Notes: generated from the sequence alone by a model not told the origin. A stretch of 64,000 nucleotides of DNA from Clostridium sp. NkU-1 (GCA_001312405.1 BBDR01000003.1:124001-188000); one strand, 5' to 3'. Shown: positions 21,553-31,197, numbered from the stretch's first letter. Numbers and translations: made by a program.

Positions 21553-21685
21553 GTAGTTTCATGTTCTGGTAATACAGGCCTGACAAACCGTTTAGTAATT
21601 GAAATCAGATAAGCATATTTTTTTTCTTTGGGGCCATTGGCTCCTTATTCTATAAAATTCTCGTATTTTTATGCTGCATTTCAGA

Positions 21686-21711
21686 TTTGGCATTATCAGA
21701 TGGCGCCAAAT
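21686..21711 (+). promoter_or_regulatory. Putative MtlR-type operator, site B
   Basis: Inverted repeat TTTGGCA...GGCGCCAAAT (26 bases) ending 15 bases before the -35 of the EIIA promoter. Arms match site A at 14182; the centre is one base longer. Confidence 0.65.
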
Positions 21712-21726
21712 GCCATTTTGTTTTCA

Positions 21727-21756
21727 TTGAAAAGAAGGTGATAACGCCCCTATAAT
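21727..21756 (+). promoter_or_regulatory. Promoter of the EIIA-fruK-dehydrogenase operon
   Basis: TTGAAA (21727-21732), 18-base spacer, TATAAT (21751-21756): the same hexamers and spacing as the promoter at 14222. Confidence 0.7.
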
Positions 21757-21790
21757 TTAGATAGAAAGTTAACACAGGAGGGCAAGAAAG

Positions 21791-22261
21791 GTGTTTGGCT
21801 ACGGAAAAAAGAATGAAAAGAAGAATACAGAGCTTCTGGAAATTGGGAATATCCGTTTGAATTGCAGACCAGAAAAAAAGGAGGCTGTAATAAGGGAGGT
21901 AGGGCAGCTGCTTTATAAGTGCGGCTGTGTGGAAGAATCCTACATAGAAGCCATGCTTAAACGGGAACTGTCGTTTTCCACCAATATCGGCAATGGAATT
22001 GCACTTCCCCATGGCATAGAGGCCGCTAAAAAATCCGTTAAGCGCTCCGGCATTGCAGTTATGGTATTCCCTGAGGGAACAGACTGGGGAGGAGAAAAGG
22101 TAAAGCTGGTCATAGGGATTGCAGGGGCAGGAGAGGAGCATCTGGAAATACTCTCAATCATCGCAGAGTGTCTGGCTGATCCGGCTGATGTGGACCGGAT
22201 TACAAGGTGCAGTGCAGAAGAAATCCTTACCATGTTTACAGGAAAGAGGTGTCTGCAATGA
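21791..22261 (+). CDS. mtlF: Mannitol-family PTS EIIA component
   Basis: Cytosolic phosphocarrier of 156 residues that passes phosphate from HPr to EIIB. The active-site histidine is in GNGIALPHG. It starts at GTG 21791 after AGGAGGGCAAGAAAG. The stop overlaps the ATG of the kinase gene (ATGA at 22258-22261), indicating coupling. It supplies the EIIA function missing from the two EIICB proteins 4.5 kb upstream, whose promoter carries the same operator. Confidence 0.88.
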   Translation: MFGYGKKNEKKNTELLEIGNIRLNCRPEKKEAVIREVGQLLYKCGCVEESYIEAMLKRELSFSTNIGNGIALPHGIEAAKKSVKRSGIAVMVFPEGTDWGGEKVKLVIGIAGAGEEHLEILSIIAECLADPADVDRITRCSAEEILTMFTGKRCLQ

Positions 22262-23193
22262 TTATTACAGTCACTATGAACCCTGCTATTGATAAAACAG
22301 TAGATATTGACCGGTTTGAACGGGGGGATTTAAACAGAATAAAACGTGTGGAGCTGGATGCAGGAGGCAAAGGCATCAACGTTTCCAAGACCATCAAGGA
22401 ATTGGGCGGAGAAAGCATTGCCATGGGTTTTGTGGGAGGAACCAGCGGTACCATCATCAGACAGGTGCTGGCTGACCATGGAATTCAAACAGATTTCGTG
22501 GAAGTAAAAGGGGAGACGAGAACGAATCTGAAGGTGGTGGAGGAAAATGGAGAAGTAACAGAGCTTAATGAACCCGGACCTGAGGTGTCAAAAGAGCAGC
22601 TGGAAGATCTTCTTAAAAGGCTGAATGGTTATGCAAAACCTGATACTTTATTTGTACTGGCAGGAAGCATACCGGCAGGCATACCAACGGATATATACCG
22701 GAGGATCACGGAAGAAGTTCACCTGAAAGGGGCAAAGGTCTTGTTAGATGCAGACGGCCCGCTGTTTGCTGAATCCTTAAAGGCAGTACCGGATATGTTA
22801 AAGCCTAACCGTTCAGAGCTGGAACGTTATTACCAGATGGATTACCGTGCATCTGAGCAGGAGCTGGTTTCCATGGGAGAAAAGCTGCTGGAACATGGAT
22901 CAGATATGGCTGTGATTTCTCTCGGCCAGATGGGAGCATTATTTTTAACAGGGGATAAACGGTACCGGTGCCCTGGGCTTCGGGTAAAAGCACATTCAAC
23001 GGTCGGAGCCGGAGATGCCCTGGTAGGGGCCCTGGCTTACGGGTGGAATGAAAAGCTTCCCCTTGAAACATGCATCCGATTATGCATGGGGGCCTCGGCA
23101 GGTGCGGTTACCAGCATAGGAACCAAGCCGCCCGGCCGCAGCCTGGTAGATGAATTGATGCAGCAGGCAGAATTGTTGGAAATCCAGAAGTAA
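22258..23193 (+). CDS. fruK: 1-phosphofructokinase (PfkB family)
   Basis: ATP-dependent sugar-phosphate kinase of the ribokinase fold, 311 residues. It begins with the FruK-like MIITVTMNPAIDKTVDI, has LDAGGKGINVSK and the anion-hole/catalytic-base motif TVGAGDALVGAL. Family relatives act on fructose 1-phosphate, tagatose 6-phosphate or related ketose phosphates; the N-terminus favours FruK. It is chosen from ATG 22258, which overlaps the EIIA stop. It sits with a polyol PTS and a dehydrogenase rather than a fructose PTS, suggesting that the dehydrogenase product is its substrate. Confidence 0.82.
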   Translation: MIITVTMNPAIDKTVDIDRFERGDLNRIKRVELDAGGKGINVSKTIKELGGESIAMGFVGGTSGTIIRQVLADHGIQTDFVEVKGETRTNLKVVEENGEVTELNEPGPEVSKEQLEDLLKRLNGYAKPDTLFVLAGSIPAGIPTDIYRRITEEVHLKGAKVLLDADGPLFAESLKAVPDMLKPNRSELERYYQMDYRASEQELVSMGEKLLEHGSDMAVISLGQMGALFLTGDKRYRCPGLRVKAHSTVGAGDALVGALAYGWNEKLPLETCIRLCMGASAGAVTSIGTKPPGRSLVDELMQQAELLEIQK

Positions 23194-23223
23194 ATGAAAT
23201 GAATAAGGTTGGAGGATAGAAAG

Positions 23224-24480
23224 ATGAAAACAAAAGCGGTAAGAATGTATGGCACAGATGATTTAAGGTTAGAGGAGTTTGAACTGCCACAGATTGCTGA
23301 AAATGAGGTTCTTGTAAAAATCATGAGCGACAGCATCTGCATGTCTACCTACAAACTGGTAAAACAGGGCAAAAAGCATAAAAGGGCCCCTCAAAATATA
23401 GATACCAATCCGGTGATCGTTGGCCATGAGTGCTCAGGACTGATTGTGGAAGTGGGAAAAAAGTGGCAGGATCAGTTTCAGCCGGGACAAAAGTTTTCAC
23501 TGCAGCCTGCTTTAAACTATATGGGAAAACTGGATTCGCCGGGATATTCCTATGAATTCTGCGGAGGCGCCTGTACATACTGTATTATGCCAAACGAGGT
23601 CATGGAACTGGGATGCTTGCTGGAATACACGGGAGAGAGCTTTTTTGAGGCATCCTTAGGTGAACCAATGAGCTGTATCATAGGTGGATTCCATGCCAAT
23701 TATCACACCAACAAAAGAAATTACGATCATGCCATGGGAACGAAAGTGGACGGAAATATCCTGATCATGGGAGGCTGCGGCCCTATGGGGCTGGGAGCAG
23801 TCAGCTATGGTCTTCAGTTTGAGAATAAGCCGAAGAGGATCGTAGTTACGGATATCAGCGATGAGCGGATCGCCAGGGCCAGGGAAGTGATTTCAGAAGA
23901 ATCCGCAAAGGAGAGAGGAATCGAACTTCTTTATGTAAATACAGATAAGATGGCTGACCCTGTTTCTGATTTAATGGCTGTTACCGGTGGTCATGGCTAT
24001 GATGATGTGTTTGTATATGTGCCTGTAAAAGAGGTTGCAGAGATGGGAGATAAGCTTCTGGCCTTTGACGGTTGTATGAACTTCTTTGCCGGTCCTTCGG
24101 ACAGCCGGTTTAAGGCAGAAATAAATCTTTATAACTGCCACTATACAAGTACTCATATTATGGGAACCACCGGTGGTAATACGGATGATTTGATTGAGGC
24201 CAATAAGCTTTCGGCAGAAGGAGCCATAGAAGCGGCTGTTATGGTAACTCATGTGGGAGGGATCGACAGCATTGCAGAAGCAACAAAAAATCTGCCTTCC
24301 ATACCTGGAGGAAAGAAGCTTGCCTATACACAATTTGATATGCCTTTGACAGCCATTGATGATTTTGAAGAACTGGGAAAAACTGATCCTCTGTTTAAAA
24401 AGCTCAGTGAATCCTGTAAGGCGCACAAGGATTGTGGAACGGGGAAGCAGAAAAAATTCTCTTTGATCATTTCGGAATAG
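23224..24480 (+). CDS. Zinc-type dehydrogenase, L-sorbose 1-phosphate reductase-like
   Basis: A 418-residue medium-chain dehydrogenase. It shows GHECSG near the catalytic zinc, a CGGACTYC segment, and the NAD(P)-binding GGCGPMGLGAV. The overall sequence resembles proteins annotated as sorbose 1-phosphate reductase (SorE). It follows fruK by 30 bases with AGGTTGGAGG as Shine-Dalgarno. In this PTS regulon it takes the place of mannitol-1-phosphate dehydrogenase (mtlD), which is absent here. Its likely role is oxidation of the imported hexitol phosphate to a ketose phosphate for the adjacent kinase; substrate and position of oxidation are inferred. Confidence 0.75.
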   Translation: MKTKAVRMYGTDDLRLEEFELPQIAENEVLVKIMSDSICMSTYKLVKQGKKHKRAPQNIDTNPVIVGHECSGLIVEVGKKWQDQFQPGQKFSLQPALNYMGKLDSPGYSYEFCGGACTYCIMPNEVMELGCLLEYTGESFFEASLGEPMSCIIGGFHANYHTNKRNYDHAMGTKVDGNILIMGGCGPMGLGAVSYGLQFENKPKRIVVTDISDERIARAREVISEESAKERGIELLYVNTDKMADPVSDLMAVTGGHGYDDVFVYVPVKEVAEMGDKLLAFDGCMNFFAGPSDSRFKAEINLYNCHYTSTHIMGTTGGNTDDLIEANKLSAEGAIEAAVMVTHVGGIDSIAEATKNLPSIPGGKKLAYTQFDMPLTAIDDFEELGKTDPLFKKLSESCKAHKDCGTGKQKKFSLIISE

Positions 24481-24525
24481 ACCCAAAGGAATTATAAAAT
24501 ATAAAGAAAGACAAATGATCTTGTA

Positions 24526-24560
24526 TGCTGTATCCTTTCACCTGTAGGAAGGATACAGCA
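24526..24560 (+). terminator. Terminator after the dehydrogenase gene
   Basis: A perfect 12-bp stem, TGCTGTATCCTT with AAGGATACAGCA, 11-base loop, followed by TTTTTG. Confidence 0.88.
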
Positions 24561-24754
24561 TTTTTGATTCCCAATGAGGAAATAATAGGATTAGATAAGT
24601 CAATATTTACTGGTAAAATTCGGAAATCTTGCGTAAATGCTTTAAATTTTAGAATTGTTTTATAAATTCTCTTGTCCATGTGTGTTATAATACCCCTATG
24701 TAATATTAATTTTTTGTTATAATAAAGTTTCAGAGCATGGGAGAGACGAGAAAA

Positions 24755-26249
24755 GTGAAATTAAGATTGAGAACCGTCTTGTTGTGGCATTTTTGATTAT
24801 AACGGTGATTCCCCTGATCCTGATCTTTGGAGTGGTGGCAGGACTTAGCAATTACCAGATGAAGGCGTTTCGCAAAGCTATAATTTAACGGAGCAGATCG
24901 ATCTTCTGTCAAGCAATTCCCTGCAGCTGTTTAACCGTCTGACCTTGACGGAGCAAAGGGAAATCAGCCAGATTCTCCGAAGTGATCCCGGACAGTTTCA
25001 GGATTTGGATTATCTGGGAAAGCTTAATGAAAATCTGGTTTCAAAGTATGCTTATATGATCGTCCGAAAGGGAGACTCTCTTTTTTTTGACGGGAACAGT
25101 CATATTACCCAGGGTCTTTATAGCCAGCTTCCCAAATTTGAGGAAATAGACACCTCCATTGACGGTGCCATTTATCTGGATGGAGAGACCCAGCATCTGG
25201 TAAAGCAGATGGATTTTCTATATCCCGATGGGGATAAGGGGAGCGTGTTCATTGTTTCCAATGTGAACGGCCTTCTTCCTGAAATCAAGGTCATGATGAC
25301 GGAAATGCTGATGGCCATTATTATGATCATCGTGTTTACCGATGCCATCCTCATGATGTGGGTATACCGGTCCGTGGTAAGTCCTCTGGGACGTCTTCAG
25401 ATTGCCACCAAGAAAATACGGGATGGAAATCTGGATTTCTCTCTTGAGGTGGAAAATGACGATGAGATCGGACAGCTGTGCCAGGATTTTGAGGAGATGA
25501 GGATCCGCCTTAAGGAATCTGCGGAAGAAAAGGTGGAGTATGATAAGGAGAACAAGGAGCTGATCAGCAATATTTCCCATGATCTAAAGACTCCCATCAC
25601 CGCTATTAAAGGATATGTGGAGGGAATCATGGATGGAGTTGCTTCCTCCCCGGAAAAGCTGGACCGGTATATCCGCACCATCTACAACAAGGCCAATGAC
25701 ATGGATAAGCTGATTGACGAATTGACTTTTTACTCAAAGATTGACACCAATAAGATTCCCTATACCTTTTCCAAGATCAATGTGGCAGGCTATTTCAGGG
25801 ACTGTGTTGATGAAGTAGGACTTGAGATGGAAGACCGCAGCATTGAGCTGGGATACTTTAATTATGTGGATGAAGATGTGATGGTCATTGCCGACGCAGA
25901 GCAGCTTCGCCGGGTCATTAATAATATTGTCAGCAATTCTGTAAAATACATGGATAAGAGGAGCGGTATCATCAATATCCGGATCAAGGATGTGGGAGAC
26001 TTTATCCAGGTGGAGATTGAGGACAACGGAAAAGGTATTCCGGCAAAGGATCTGCCCAATATTTTTGACCGGTTTTACCGCACTGATTCCTCCAGAAATT
26101 CCGCTCAGGGCGGAAGTGGAATCGGTTTGTCTATTGTTAAAAAGATCATTGAGGATCATGGTGGCCGGATCTGGGCTACCAGCAAGGAAGGCATTGGAAC
26201 GGAGATACATTTTGTTTTGAGAAAATACCAGGAGGTCTTACAGGAATGA
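24755..26249 (+). CDS. Two-component sensor histidine kinase, two N-terminal frameshifts
   Basis: Membrane sensor: N-terminal transmembrane helix, extracytoplasmic region of about 130 residues, a second helix (MLMAIIMIIVFTDAILMMW), HAMP, HisKA with SNISHDLKTPI, and HATPase with NNIVSNSVKYM, DNGKGIP and GGSGIGLSI. The first 60 codons are broken by two missing bases (near 24782, VLVVAFLIITVIPL; near 24881, RKAYNLTEQ). The start is probably GTG 24755, with GGGAGAG upstream; ATG 24737 is an in-frame alternative. Stop overlaps the regulator ATG by 4 bases. Signal unknown. Confidence 0.88.
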
Positions 26250-26936
26250 GCAGAATTCTGATAGTAGAAGATGAAGAAAGCATTGCAGAGCTGGAGAAGG
26301 ATTATCTGGAGCTGAGCGGATTTGAGGTTGAGATTGAGAATGACGGAGAAGAAGGACTTCATATGGCACTCCATGAGGACTTTGATCTGGTGATTCTGGA
26401 TCTCATGCTGCCGGGAGTGGATGGCTTTGAGATATGTCGGAAGGTCAGGGAAGTAAAAAAACACCCCGATTATCATGGTCTCCGCCAAAAAAAGAGGATA
26501 TCGATAAGATCCGGGGCCTGGGCCTGGGAGCTGATGATTACATCACAAAACCCTTTAGCCCCAGTGAGATGGTTGCCCGGGTAAAGGCTCATCTGGCCCG
26601 TTATGAAAGGCTGATCGGAAGCGGAGTGCCGGACAATGAGATCATTGAGATCCGGGGCCTTAAGATCGACAAAACAGCCAGACGGGTATGGGTCAATGGA
26701 GAGGAAAAGAACTTTACAACAAAGGAATTTGACTTATTGACCTTCCTGGCCCAGAATCCTAACCACGTTTTTACGAAAGAAGAATTGTTCAATAAAATAT
26801 GGGATATGGAATCCATTGGCGATATCGCCACGGTTACCGTTCATATTAAGAAGATCAGGGAAAAGATTGAGTTTAATACGGCCAAGCTCAGTATATTGAG
26901 ACTATTTGGGGAGTTGGGTACCGGTTTAAGGTGTAA
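26246..26936 (+). CDS. OmpR-family response regulator, three frameshifts
   Basis: Partner of the preceding kinase. The receiver has VEDEE at the start, the phospho-acceptor aspartate in LVILDLMLPGVDG and the conserved lysine in SAKKEDI. The C-terminal winged helix has FDLLTFLAQNPNHVFTKEEL and VTVHIKKIREKIE. Two A7 runs (near 26455 and 26486, six needed each) and one missing C near 26887 break the frame. Repaired, the end reads IETIWGVGYRFKV and the stop is TAA 26934-26936, not 26964. About 230 residues. Confidence 0.88.
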
Positions 26937-27011
26937 TCTTGGCATCATTCGAACTCTGGCATAACATAGAATTAGCTGGAAGGTTGAGTATGTCCATCTG
27001 AACACAAAGAG

Positions 27012-27041
27012 AAATCCCGCGTATGCCAGTGCGCGGGATTT
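27012..27041 (+). terminator. Terminator after the two-component system
   Basis: AAATCCCGCG pairs perfectly with CGCGGGATTT, 10-base loop, followed by CTTTTT. Confidence 0.88.
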
Positions 27042-27160
27042 CTTTTTGGCTGGCTGTCTTTATGGTTTCAGTCTGGCCATTTGCAGATAAAGCAGCCGGC
27101 AGTAAATTTATTTCCCATGAAAAGGAAGGTGTTGGCAGAATGGTGATGAGGATATAAAAT

Positions 27161-27919
27161 ATGAAGGAAAAATTATACGAGATACCGTTAAATGACGCCT
27201 TGGATGCAGATGACGAGTGCCCGTTCTGCTATCTTGAGAGAAAAGTGGAACAGGAGCTTATGGATTTTGTATTAGGTTCCTGTGCTTCCTATATGGAAAG
27301 CGATACAAGAGAAGCCACGGACCGGACAGGCTTTTGCCGGATCCATCAAAAGAAAATGTTTGATTATGGAAATGCCCTGGGAAACGGCTGGATATTAAAG
27401 ACCTATTATAAGAAACTGATAAAGGAAATGAAGGAGGAATTTAAGGAGTTTGCTCCTGGAAAAACCTCCTTAAAGGACCGGCTTACAGGAAAAACAGGAG
27501 ATTGCAATTCCATCAGCGCCTGGATCGAAGGGAAGGAAAAGACCTGCTATATATGCGACCGGTTTTCTGAAACCTATGAGCGGTATGTAGCAACCTTTTT
27601 CCACTTATATAAAAAGGATCCGGCTTTTCGGGAAAAGCTTGATAAAAGCAAGGGATTCTGCCTTCACCACTTTGCTGATCTGTGCAGCGGAGCGGATAAA
27701 TATTTAAATGACAGGGAGCGGAAGGAGTTTTATCCTGCCATTTTTCAGATCATGGAGCAAAATATGGAGCGGATATCCGGCGATGTGGACTGGTTCATTG
27801 AGAAATTTGATTACTTAAACCGGGATGCGGACTGGAAGCAGTCAAAGGACGCCATTCAGCGCGGGATGCAAAAGCTGCGGGGCGGATACCCGGCAGATAC
27901 GGTTTATAAACAGCGGTAA
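27161..27919 (+). CDS. DUF6062-like cysteine-rich protein
   Basis: A 252-residue cytosolic protein of unknown function that I recognise as DUF6062-like. It has paired cysteine/histidine motifs: CPFC near residue 20, FCRIHQKKM, then CYICDRF near 130, and FCLHHFADLC. The symmetric repetition of CxxC and CxxH suggests two zinc-binding (or redox) half-domains. No membrane segment or signal peptide. It starts at ATG 27161 after GATGAGGA. It converges on an AraC gene 2 bases away, which gives no functional clue. Confidence 0.65.
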   Translation: MKEKLYEIPLNDALDADDECPFCYLERKVEQELMDFVLGSCASYMESDTREATDRTGFCRIHQKKMFDYGNALGNGWILKTYYKKLIKEMKEEFKEFAPGKTSLKDRLTGKTGDCNSISAWIEGKEKTCYICDRFSETYERYVATFFHLYKKDPAFREKLDKSKGFCLHHFADLCSGADKYLNDRERKEFYPAIFQIMEQNMERISGDVDWFIEKFDYLNRDADWKQSKDAIQRGMQKLRGGYPADTVYKQR

Positions 27920-27921
27920 GC

Positions 27922-28768
27922 CTACCGGCTTAACCGCTTAAACTGTCCGGGCGTATAGCCGGTGGTCTGGCGGAAGGTGCGGATAAAGTTGGAATAATCA
28001 TGAAACCCTGATAAATGGCAGGCCTCTGAAACCGTATGTCCCTGGGTGAGCAGTTCTTTTGCCAGGGCCACACGCTTTACCACGATATACTGGAAAATGC
28101 TGCTTTCTGTCTCAGATTTAAATAAGTGACTGATATAGTATTTATCAAGGGAAAGAGCCTGGGAAATAGAATCCAGGGTCATGGGAGTTGTTAAGTTTTT
28201 GTCAATATAACGCATGATCGCCTGGGCCCGGTGGGGCTTTGGTGCCATCCCTCCGGGACTTGTTTTTTTGCCAGGCCATATTAATAAGAATAAGGATCTG
28301 GATCAATGTGGTCATTGCCGTTAGATCGCTGCCGTAGGAGCAGCGATTTTTTATTGCCTCATGAAGGCTCTGAGCCATGGAAACCAGGCTTCCATATTCC
28401 TCTTTTGAAAGCAGGACCAGATTGCCTATGGCAGGTTCCCGGTGGAAACACTCCAAAAGGTTAGTGTCAGGAGTACAGTAAGGGCGGATAAAGGCGGGAT
28501 TTACGTGAATGACCAGGCGGGTAAAGGCTTCACTTGTGGTGTTAATGGCCTTATGGATCTCCCGGTTGGAAAACAGGATGAGGCTTCCCGGGTTCATATC
28601 ATAGCAGGAATTTTCCACAAAATACTGGATGTGTCCGTCCATGAGCAGATAGATTTCATGGCTGTTATGCATGTGAAAATCCACATTTCCGGCAATATGG
28701 CTGGTGGTAAAATCGCAGCTGAAGGGCTCGGAAAATTCGCTGTAATGGTAAAGGCTTTCCTTTTTCAT
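27922..28768 (-). CDS. AraC-family transcriptional regulator, one frameshift
   Basis: N-terminal cupin sensor (DFHMHNSHEIYLLMDGHIQYF) and C-terminal double HTH (TVSEACHLSGFHDYSNFIRTF, TTGYTPGQFKRLSR). A T7 run near 28262-28268 (six needed) splits it; repaired it reads WQKTSPGGMAPKPHRAQAIM. About 281 residues. Divergent from the Gfo/Idh/MocA genes by 122 bases, so it probably controls them. Within the gap an inverted repeat CGCAA...TTGCG (28816-28830) is a possible operator. Confidence 0.85.
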
Positions 28769-28890
28769 GGCTTCCTCCTTAAATAGACAATCTATGCATA
28801 CTTATAGTCAATCTGCGCAAACAAATTGCGTTAAAAACAGTATATAATAAATCTATCACAGAAAGAGGAAAAAGAAAAGAGGAGGCAATC

Positions 28891-29910
28891 ATGGTTCGGG
28901 TTGGGATAATCGGCTGCGGAAACATCGGGCGAGTTCACGCATGGTACTGAATGAAATAAAACAGGTCCGGATCTGCGCCCTGGCAGATATCCGCCTGGAA
29001 CGGGCAGAGGAATATTCGGCCCGCTTTACGGCCGGAAAGGCAAAGGCTTATGAATCCATGGAGAATATGCTTGAAAAGGAAGCGCTTGACGTGGTCCATA
29101 TCTGCACGCCCCACTACTGCCATGTGCCCATGGCGGCAGCGGCCTTAAAGAAAGGGCTTCATGTATTCATGGAAAAGCCGCCTGCCATAAGCAGAAAGCA
29201 GTTTGAAGAGCTATTAATGATTTCCGGCCAGAGCAGTGGAAGGTTAGGCATCTGTTTCCAGAACCGGTATAATGAAACCACAAAAAAAGGTAAATGAGCT
29301 TTTGGCCCAGGGGACCCTTGGCAGGATAAAAGGCGGAAGGGCCTTTGTGACCTGGCACAGGGAGGCTCCCTATTACACAGAAAGCGGCTGGAGGGGAAAG
29401 CTTGAGACAGAGGGCGGAGGAGCATTGATCAACCAATCCATACACGCTCTGGATCTGCTTCTTTCCTGGCTTGGAAAACCTGTAAGAACGGAAGGCTCTA
29501 TGAGCAACCACCACCTGAAAAGAATCGTTGAGGTGGAAGATACCCTGGAAGCCTATATGGCTTTTACGGAAGGAGCAGAGCCGGTAAGCGCCAGTTTTTA
29601 TGCCACCACCGCCTATGCCATGGATGCGCCGGTTTTTTTAGAGCTTGCCTGTGAAAAAGGGTTCATCCGCCTGGAAGGAAATTCTGTCTGGTATCAGACG
29701 GAAGGACAGGAGGAGCCTGTGGTATGGAAGGCAAAAAAAGCTTCCCTTCCGGGAAAAACCTATTGGGGCAGCGGACACGAAGCCTGTATCAGGGATTTTT
29801 ATGATTGTTTGGAAACCGGGAAGGATTATTTCAATGACCTGGCCTCGGTTCAGAATACATTTTATACCATGATGGATATTTATGATTCCGCAAGAAATGA
29901 GGGGAGATAG
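28891..29910 (+). CDS. Gfo/Idh/MocA-family oxidoreductase, two frameshifts
   Basis: NAD(P)-dependent sugar or cyclitol dehydrogenase. It starts at ATG 28891 after AGAGGAGG, with Rossmann motif GIIGCGNIG and the family motif EKPPAISRKQFE (EKP). A missing base near 28943 causes an early stop as printed, and an A7 run near 29281-29287 (six needed: NETTKKVNELLAQG) breaks it again. The second domain contains GGGALINQSIHALDLLLSWLG. About 340 residues after repair. Forms an operon with the next gene. Substrate not predictable. Confidence 0.85.
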
Positions 29911-29913
29911 GAC

Positions 29914-31049
29914 ATGGACAAGGTAAGACTGGTATTATCGGAATTGGAAACATGGGGAGCGGTCACTTAAAGAATATTCTGGAGGGAAAAGTTCCGGAGA
30001 TGGAAGTGACTGCGGTGGCGGACCGCCAGGAAGGCAGAAGAACCTGGGCAAAGGAGCATTTGCCGGAGTCGGTTGCTGTTTTTGAGGAGGGAAAGGATCT
30101 GATCACGGCAGGTGTATGCGATGGGGTCTTAATTGCGGTGCCTCATTACCAGCATCCTGAACTGACCATTGATGCCATGAACCACGGGCTGCATGTGATG
30201 TGTGAAAAGCCGGCCGGAGTTTACACCAGGCAGGTTCGGGAAATGAATGAGGCGGCTAAAAAGAGCGACAAGGTCTTTGGCATGATGTTCAACCAGAGGA
30301 CCAACTGCATTTACCGGAAAATGCATGAGCTTGTAACCGGTGGGCAGCTGGGAGCCATCAAGCGGGTCAACTGGATCGTAACGGACTGGTACCGTACTCA
30401 ATCCTATTATGACTCAGGAAGCTGGAGAGCCACCTGGGATGGGGAAGGCGGCGGTGTGCTGCTAAACCAGTGCCCTCACAACATGGATTTACTCCAGTGG
30501 ATCTGCGGAATGCCAAGTAAGGTACAGGCATTCTGCCACAACGGGAAATGGCATGACATTGAAGTGGAAGATGATGTAACGGCTTATATGGAATATCCAA
30601 ACGGAGCTACAGGAGTCTTTGTCACCACAACCGCAGATGCGCCGGGAACCAACCGGTTTGAGATCACTTTGGAAATGGGCAAGCTGGTCTGCGAAAATGA
30701 CAAGCTCATGCTTCATAGGCTGTCGGAAAACGAGCGCACCTTTTGCAAAACGGCAAAGGGCGGGTTTGATACCCCGGAATGCACGGTGACAGAGGTCACG
30801 ACAGACGGAGAAAATGAACAGCATATAGGAGTTTTAAAGGCATTTGCAGGGAAGATCCTTCATGGTACTCCCCTGATTGCAGAAGGTGTGGAAGGTATTA
30901 ACGGACTGACCTTATCAAATGCCATGCATTTATCCAGCTGGTTAAAGCAGGAGGTGGAGATTCCATTTGATGAGGACTTATTCCTGGAGGAGCTTAATAA
31001 GCGCCGCAGGGAATCCAGGAAAAAAAGAAGGGACCGGCGCGGTATTTGA
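29914..31049 (+). CDS. Gfo/Idh/MocA-family oxidoreductase, one frameshift
   Basis: Second oxidoreductase of the pair, 3 bases after the first and with GGGGAGATAGG as Shine-Dalgarno. A missing base near 29926 puts the first ten codons out of frame; repaired it starts MDKVRTGIIGIGNMGSGHL. The EKP motif is in HVMCEKPAGVY and the C-terminal domain has GGGVLLNQCPHNMDLLQW. The C-terminus is an unusual run of Arg/Lys (NKRRRESRKKRRDRRG). About 378 residues. Confidence 0.85.
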
Positions 31050-31066
31050 CACAGAAGGAAGCTATT

Positions 31067-31170
31067 AGGAAATACCCTTGGGATATCCCTGTATGCCCAA
31101 AAAGCATGGGCAGTAATGAGGAAATACCCTTGGGATATCCCTGTATGCCCAAAGAGCATGGGCAGTAAAG
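31067..31170 (+). repeat. Tandem 52-bp leader repeat (two units)
   Basis: Two directly adjacent units, 31067-31118 and 31119-31170, differ at only two positions. Each starts AGGAAATACCC, contains the palindrome GGGATATCCC and the core CCTGTATGCCCAAA, and ends just before another AGGAA. A related unit lies before metK (12816). The array ends 28 bases before the start of the next gene. Confidence 0.85.
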
Positions 31171-31197
31171 AGGAAATGGAAAAAGGAGAAATAATTA

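Noticed and set aside
25734..26210. Long open frame antisense to the histidine kinase
   Set aside because: Mirror of a strongly coding frame, no ribosome binding site, no family resemblance. The same holds for other long antisense frames, such as those opposite nahK (27-446) and the helicase gene (59420-59875).
31067..31170. Possible CRISPR-like direct repeats
   Set aside because: Only two directly abutting 52-base units without spacers and no cas genes in the window; a tandem duplication explains them.
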